Source: Paenibacillus sp. Marseille-Q4541 (lineage in GTDB: Bacteria > Bacillota > Bacilli > Paenibacillales > Paenibacillaceae). From it: a stretch of DNA of 64,000 nucleotides. Of this stretch, positions 59,493-64,000 are shown piece after piece. The stretch is taken from the NCBI RefSeq assembly GCF_018310695.1, contig NZ_JAGXCY010000010.1:1-64000 (forward strand), given 5' to 3'. Within the stretch, counting starts at the first letter, position 1. Every line of letters starts with the position of its first letter. The notes beneath the pieces were generated by a model. The model had not been told where the DNA came from. It was given only the letters and a program-made list of their open reading frames with translations, and searched no databases. The translations under genes were made by a program, and so were the position numbers.

Positions 59493-60914
59493 ATGGTGAT
59501 TCAATTACTTCCGCTTCACTACGTTTATTTAGCTTTTATCGTGTTTATTATGGTGCTGCTCATTCGTAGAAGAGACACAAGCGTCGTTTGCGTAATTGGT
59601 ATTATCGCTCTCGGTTTTCTCGCTTCAGACAGTATCAGTGCTTCTATATCCGGTATCTTCGGCAGCTTTATATACGCAGCGAAAGAACTGATCAGTACCA
59701 TTTTTATTATTTCTATCGTCGTTGCTATGAGTAGAGTGCTTGTTCGAACCGGTATCAACGAGATTATGGTTGCCCCTTTAACGAAGCTCATGCGTACACC
59801 CGCAATGGCTTTCTGGGGTATCGGTTTCATCATGCTATTCGTATCTCTTTTCTTCTGGCCTTCCCCTGGCGTCGCCCTTATTGGGGCTGTTATGCTGCCT
59901 GTCGCAATTAGAGTAGGTTTACCTGCCATCGGTGCCGCCATGGCTATGAATCTATTTGGCCACGGCATCGCTTTATCTGGTGACTATGTTATTCAGGGTG
60001 CTCCCAAACTGACTGCTGATGCCGCAGGATTACCTGTAGCCAGTGTGCTCGAAGCCAGCATTCCGCTAGTCATCACGATGGGATTGGTATCCACCATCAC
60101 GGCCTATATTCTCCTTCGCCGAGATATGAAAAGAGGTACATTCCAGCAAATAGGATCTCCTTCTCCATCTAAAAACGGGCTGACTGAGAATACCTCTTCG
60201 ACAGATCAACCTCCCCTCGCAGATCTTGCTATTCCACTTCGCACCAAAAAAATCGTAGCTGCTCTTATCCCTCTATTGTTTGCCCTCGATGTTGCTGCCA
60301 TGTATGTATTAAAACTGCAAGGCGGGGATGCCACAGCACTGATTGGTGGAACCGCAGTTATTATACTGATTGCAGTAACGATGATTGCACACCGAAATAA
60401 AGGGCTAGAAGAAACAACCGAATATTTAATTGAAGGATTTCAATTTGGTTTTCGCGTCTTCGGACCTGTCATTCCCATTGCTGCTTTCTTTTACCTTGGA
60501 GATGCGGCACTCAGCGAGCTATTCCAGAATCCACTTCCTGAATCGTCTCATGGGATTGTGAATGACCTTGGTGTCGCCTTAGCACATCTGGTTCCACTAA
60601 ATGAAACCATTGGGGCTATCATCATGACGCTGGTAGGAGCAATTACAGGCATGGACGGTTCCGGATTCTCTGGTATTTCTCTTGTCGGTTCGATCGCCCA
60701 AATGTTCTCTGCTTCTATTGATTCAGCTCCTCTGCTAACCGCACTTGGTCAAATTGCTGCCATCTGGGTAGGAGGTGGGACTCTCATTCCTTGGGCCCTC
60801 ATTCCAGCTGCAGCGATTTGTAATGTAAGTCCTTTTGAGCTTGCGAGACGAAATTTAATTCCTGTTCTAACCGGGCTTACCATAACGACGATCGTCGCCA
60901 TCTTTTTAATGTAG
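59493..60914 (+). CDS. Polytopic membrane permease, ion-transporter-superfamily-like
   Basis: A 473-aa integral membrane protein with about 12 transmembrane segments and two inverted halves split by a hydrophilic loop (about 205-250; QQIGSPSPSKNGLTENTSS). Pore-like motifs include FFWPSPGVALIGAVMLPVAIRVGLP and GHGIALSGDYVIQGAPKLTADAAG in the first half and MDGSGFSGISLVGSIAQMF in the second. The layout recalls organic-anion carriers of the DcuC/CitMHS/GntP kind; I cannot name the substrate. GAGAGG is 10 nt before the ATG. It is divergent from rocD, so an amino-acid-derived substrate is possible but unproven. Confidence 0.7.
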   Translation: MVIQLLPLHYVYLAFIVFIMVLLIRRRDTSVVCVIGIIALGFLASDSISASISGIFGSFIYAAKELISTIFIISIVVAMSRVLVRTGINEIMVAPLTKLMRTPAMAFWGIGFIMLFVSLFFWPSPGVALIGAVMLPVAIRVGLPAIGAAMAMNLFGHGIALSGDYVIQGAPKLTADAAGLPVASVLEASIPLVITMGLVSTITAYILLRRDMKRGTFQQIGSPSPSKNGLTENTSSTDQPPLADLAIPLRTKKIVAALIPLLFALDVAAMYVLKLQGGDATALIGGTAVIILIAVTMIAHRNKGLEETTEYLIEGFQFGFRVFGPVIPIAAFFYLGDAALSELFQNPLPESSHGIVNDLGVALAHLVPLNETIGAIIMTLVGAITGMDGSGFSGISLVGSIAQMFSASIDSAPLLTALGQIAAIWVGGGTLIPWALIPAAAICNVSPFELARRNLIPVLTGLTITTIVAIFLM

Positions 60915-61030
60915 GTGAGATGCAACATTATTTCATGTATGTATTGCTTGATATCTAGAGTCCGACCATTTCAAGCTGTTCTCGCGAAGTGGACATTTCT
61001 AATTTGTAAGCTAATCTAATGTAACGTAAG

Positions 61031-61079
61031 AAAACTGCAGGCGAACTAGATTAAGCTAGTTCCCCCTGCAGTCTTTTTT
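61031..61079. terminator. Bidirectional terminator
   Basis: AAAACTGCAGG and GAACTAG arms pair with CTAGTTC and CCTGCAGTCTTTT; it lies between the convergent permease and lipoprotein genes, with T6 on the plus strand. Confidence 0.88.
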
Positions 61080-61082
61080 GGC

Positions 61083-62726
61083 TTATTTATTTGCATTAAT
61101 TATTTCATTAACTTCCTGTGTAATTTGATCACCGCCAAGCTTTTTCCAATTCGCCACAAAGTTATCAAACTCATCAATGGACAAGTTACCATAGATAATT
61201 TTCAGGAACGTCTCTGCTCTCAGTTTGTCCAATGTGGCTTGCTTGGTGTTCATCGTCTGTGTCGGTGCATAAATAAACTCATTCATCACAATTAAGTCAT
61301 GATCACGATAATATTTAATTACTGCCTGTGAACTCTCTGGTCCAAAAATACGTTCCATATGCCATTTGTCGAGATTTCCATTACGATAATCCATAATATC
61401 ATCATAGAACAGCTTTGCTTCAAGCTCTAATCCCGAAGTATCTCCCGTTTTGAGCGCCTGCTCCACTTCATCTTGTGCTTTTACGTTTTTGTTGGCTGGA
61501 AGGTTAGATACCGTTGCATTTTGAAAACCGAGCCCAGTTAATCCGTTCAAATAGTTCGCACGTTCTGTTTTTGCAGACTCACCAAACATTTTCTCTGCTT
61601 GAAAATTCAGCAGCTTAATTAATGCCTCAGGGTGTTCATACCCTTTGCGAACCGCGAATATTCCGCCTAGACTGAGGTGATTCTGGGTCTTTGCTGGTTC
61701 AGCATCAATGGATTGAACCGGATAGGGCAGCCAGTCAACATTTTTGTCCTTCTTGATCATGCTGCTAACCTGAAAAGGTGCCCATTGCGGCAGGAAGAAC
61801 ATCCCTGACTTGCCTGCATTCACATCCTCCATCATTTTTGCAAAATCCTTAACTCCAAACTCAGGATCAAGCACACCCTTTTTGTACAAATTTTGCAGTT
61901 CTCGCAATCCTTCCTTAACTTCAGATTGAATGGTGCCATTCACGACTTGACCTGATTCATCCTTGATCCATGTCTCAAGATATCCGTGATAACCAAGCAA
62001 GAAACCGTTAATTGGCAAATCCTTATTCAGTGCAATACCGAACGTATCATCTTTACCATTTCCGTCCGGATCTTCAAAGGTGAAGGCTTCCGCAATCTTA
62101 ATGACGTCCTGCATACTCTTTGGAGCTTCGAGCCCCACTTTTTTGAGCCAATCCTGGCGAATCCAGATCATATCAGAAGAATCTAGTGATCCTGGGAAAC
62201 TAACCATAGCGTATATTTTACCATCTTTGGTTACTGGCTTCAGACCTGCTCCATCTTCAGCGGACATAAATTCTTTTACAAGATTGGAAGCGTATTTGTC
62301 ATACACTTCTGTCAAATCCTCCAGCATCCCTGCTTCATGCAGCTGTTCAAATTGAACGGCACTCACCTTCAACACATCCGGCAAATCTCCACTTGCAAGG
62401 GTAACGTTCATCTTATCATTGTAGTTGGTATCCGGCACAATCCAATCATAAGTTACTTCAATCCCAAGTTCATCCATATACCCCTTGGTCCAAATGTTCT
62501 TTGCATGAGTATCACCTTGGGCCAATGTTTCTTTTCCAGTCTCAGCCATAGTCGAGGTAAGCTTAATGGGTGGATCATACTTCGTAAGTGGTCCACCAGC
62601 ATCCTTCTGTGTACTTGCCTTCGCTGGTTCATTTTCATTTCCCGCACCTGACGAACAGGCAGCAAGCGTTGCTGTCAGAACCATGGATAATGTTAATAAT
62701 GAGAACTTCTTAAATGACATGTTCAT
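61083..62726 (-). CDS. Extracellular solute-binding lipoprotein (LplA type, second copy)
   Basis: A 547-aa sugar-binding lipoprotein. The signal peptide ends with the lipobox TLAAC (Cys24). Landmarks: WIRQDWLKKVGLEAPKSMQDVIKIAEAF, DPDGNGKDDTFGIAL and the C-terminal FDNFVANWKKLGGDQITQEVNEIINANK, which parallels the other LplA. AAAGGGGG is 6 nt before the ATG. No permease genes follow: a terminator closes the gene after the stop codon. It is preceded by a YesN-type regulator, so its permeases may lie upstream beyond the window edge. A near-perfect cre site sits at 62775-62788. Confidence 0.9.
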   Translation of the reverse strand: MNMSFKKFSLLTLSMVLTATLAACSSGAGNENEPAKASTQKDAGGPLTKYDPPIKLTSTMAETGKETLAQGDTHAKNIWTKGYMDELGIEVTYDWIVPDTNYNDKMNVTLASGDLPDVLKVSAVQFEQLHEAGMLEDLTEVYDKYASNLVKEFMSAEDGAGLKPVTKDGKIYAMVSFPGSLDSSDMIWIRQDWLKKVGLEAPKSMQDVIKIAEAFTFEDPDGNGKDDTFGIALNKDLPINGFLLGYHGYLETWIKDESGQVVNGTIQSEVKEGLRELQNLYKKGVLDPEFGVKDFAKMMEDVNAGKSGMFFLPQWAPFQVSSMIKKDKNVDWLPYPVQSIDAEPAKTQNHLSLGGIFAVRKGYEHPEALIKLLNFQAEKMFGESAKTERANYLNGLTGLGFQNATVSNLPANKNVKAQDEVEQALKTGDTSGLELEAKLFYDDIMDYRNGNLDKWHMERIFGPESSQAVIKYYRDHDLIVMNEFIYAPTQTMNTKQATLDKLRAETFLKIIYGNLSIDEFDNFVANWKKLGGDQITQEVNEIINANK

Positions 62727-62765
62727 ACAAATCCCCCTTTTTGTTCCTCCGCGAGGTATGTATTC

Positions 62766-62805
62766 ATTGTATTAAGAAAGCGCTAACACTTCGAGTGGAC
62801 GAAGT
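62766..62805 (-). promoter_or_regulatory. cre site, inverted repeat and -10 before the second lplA-like gene
   Basis: The minus-strand 14-mer TGTTAGCGCTTTCT (62775-62788) matches the CcpA consensus TGWNANCGNTNWCA at all but the last base. A TACAAT -10 lies just downstream (62766-62771). An inverted repeat ACTTCG-AGTGGA-CGAAGT (62788-62805) lies just upstream, a possible YesN-type or other operator. The -35 match is poor, which fits an activator-dependent promoter. Confidence 0.6.
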
Positions 62806-62845
62806 TGACATATTGTATCTTTATTTTACCATTTCACATTCCTAT

Positions 62846-64000
62846 CTAATTTTTTTGGTCGCGATACTCCTGAGGAGTACAACCGGTAGCTTTTTTGAAA
62901 AAACGATAAAAATAATGCTGGTCGCTGAATCCGACCTTGGCAGATATCTCGTGCATTTTATATCCAGAACTCAGTAACAGTTCTTTGCTCCGCTCAATCC
63001 GCCTGTCATGAATATAGTCGGATATCCCCTTTCCTGTAATCCGTTTATACCAACGGGACAGGTAGGAAGGATTAAGAGAAACTTCTTGTGCAATACGGGT
63101 TAGAGAAAGATCATCCTCCAAATGATGTTTGATGTAGTGATGGATTGTGATCAGAATTTGAGACTGGTCATTCAGGCGAGTATCACTTCTTTTCGAAATG
63201 ATCCATTCAAATGCAGATTGATAAAAACCGACCAGTTCAGACCACGGAGTATGTATATCAAAATGTAACATCCGGGAAAGTGCCATTTCCTCTATGGAAG
63301 ATTCATACAATCCCAGTTCGTGAAGTATTTCGATCAGTCCATTTCCTACTCCGGTGTAGATCTTCATTCGAAAGAACGGATCCTGCAGACCCTCTTTTGA
63401 TGCTTCTGTCCATTTATGAAACGAGTCTACCCATTCTCTTTCACCAGCGGTTATACGCTCTTTAATCTGATCCATATAAAGAGCAGTAACCGCCTGCTGG
63501 CTGAGCAGATTTGGCTTATAGTCCGAATCCGGCTGTACTTGTACGCGAAGCAATTTTTCCATCCCGAGCCCCGGACCATCGTGAATTGACAACCGCAATC
63601 GTGCAATCGTTGGATTAAGATCCGCCCATTCTACTGCCTGATCACTCACCATAATAGATACCGATAGTTTCAAGCAATCCGCACACGATTGCTGCACAGA
63701 CTCAAGCGTTCCATATACAAAACGAAAGGTTTGATCCCATTGCTCCTCTTGATTGAGGGGAAAATGCGAGTGTTCCTCGAAGGGTTGTATTAAACAAGCG
63801 ATCACCTGATAATCCAGATCAATAGCCTTGGCGGTGGACTTGTCCTGAAGTAACTCCTCTGCTACATTAGCAACAGCATAACGAATCAAGCTCCGGTCAG
63901 ATTGGGTTTGATATTCGTTCCATTCCTCTACTCGTATAATTACCGGAATAACGGGCTCTCCAGACCGGAGAGGAAGCTGTACGGCATCAAGTTCCTCCTG
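62846..64000 (-). CDS. YesN-type response regulator, 5'-truncated by the window edge
   Basis: The reading frame stays open to base 64000, so the N-terminal part (expected receiver domain) lies outside the window. The visible part is about 384 aa: a central helical region including VIIRVEEWNEYQTQ and the C-terminal AraC double HTH (IAQEVSLNPSYLSRWYKRITGKGISDYIHD; ISAKVGFSDQHYFYRFFKKATGCTPQEYRDQ). It lies 119 bp upstream of the second lplA-like gene on the same strand and probably controls it. A YesM-type kinase gene would be expected just beyond the edge. Confidence 0.88.
   Translation of the reverse strand, partial: QEELDAVQLPLRSGEPVIPVIIRVEEWNEYQTQSDRSLIRYAVANVAEELLQDKSTAKAIDLDYQVIACLIQPFEEHSHFPLNQEEQWDQTFRFVYGTLESVQQSCADCLKLSVSIMVSDQAVEWADLNPTIARLRLSIHDGPGLGMEKLLRVQVQPDSDYKPNLLSQQAVTALYMDQIKERITAGEREWVDSFHKWTEASKEGLQDPFFRMKIYTGVGNGLIEILHELGLYESSIEEMALSRMLHFDIHTPWSELVGFYQSAFEWIISKRSDTRLNDQSQILITIHHYIKHHLEDDLSLTRIAQEVSLNPSYLSRWYKRITGKGISDYIHDRRIERSKELLLSSGYKMHEISAKVGFSDQHYFYRFFKKATGCTPQEYRDQKN

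Noticed and set aside
1..64000. CRISPR arrays, insertion sequences, prophage, rRNA and tRNA genes
   Set aside because: I looked for regular repeat-spacer units, transposase or integrase motifs and tRNA/rRNA signatures and saw none.

Overview
The window looks like a chromosomal segment of a Paenibacillus-type Firmicute. The evidence is low-to-moderate GC, strong AGGAGG-type ribosome binding sites, frequent TTG starts, YesM/YesN two-component pairs next to Lpl-type sugar ABC transporters, copper-amine-oxidase-type stalk domains, HelD, a CcpN-like repressor and many AraC-regulated glycosidases. I see no rRNA, tRNA, CRISPR array, insertion sequence or phage module. The last gene runs off the right edge.

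Layout. 1-2.3 kb: ahpC-ahpF peroxide defence behind a PerR-like box. 2.3-8.2 kb: a carbohydrate module with SMP-30 lactonase, SGNH esterase and acetyl-esterase-like hydrolase on the minus strand, and an AraC regulator divergent from a GH42 beta-galactosidase. 8.4-13.4 kb: an alpha-alpha-toroid protein, uxaB-uxaA (galacturonate catabolism) and a divergent AraC regulator. 13.5-23.5 kb: mixed housekeeping and accessory genes, including a Tet(M)-like ribosomal protection GTPase, a TPR membrane protein, an APH-type kinase, a second SGNH hydrolase, a DUF925 nucleotidyltransferase, a methyltransferase and an alpha/beta hydrolase. 23.7-26.6 kb: a cytoplasmic hybrid histidine kinase behind a cobalamin-binding protein with the CarH-type W-x9-EH light-sensing signature. 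26.8-34 kb: MarR regulators, GNATs, rpiA, TraX-like, CcpN-like and two MFS exporters. 34-37.5 kb: GH31 alpha-xylosidase and a divergent AraC regulator. 37.6-38.6 kb: a secreted barrel-like protein under a class I cyclic-di-GMP riboswitch. 38.9-48.1 kb: adenine deaminase, HelD, a PNPOx-like protein, an aromatic-acid-exporter-like protein, a stalk-domain secreted protein and NAD-malic enzyme. 48.2-57.5 kb: yesM-yesN-lplA-lplB-ytcP-GH42, a complete sense-import-degrade locus. 57.8-64 kb: rocD, a 12-TM-type permease, an orphan lipoprotein sugar-binding protein with a cre site, and a 5'-truncated YesN-type regulator.

Much of the window serves plant cell wall use: galactosides (two GH42), xyloglucan-type alpha-xylosides (GH31), galacturonate (UxaB/UxaA) and acetylated sugars (esterases). 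AraC regulators or YesMN pairs sit beside most of the enzyme genes, and cre-like sites mark both Lpl-type loci for likely CcpA control. The two most interesting non-routine items are the cyclic-di-GMP riboswitch (about 38491-38580, minus strand) and the cobalamin photosensor-like protein paired with a hybrid kinase that has no sensor domain of its own (23723-26585, minus strand).
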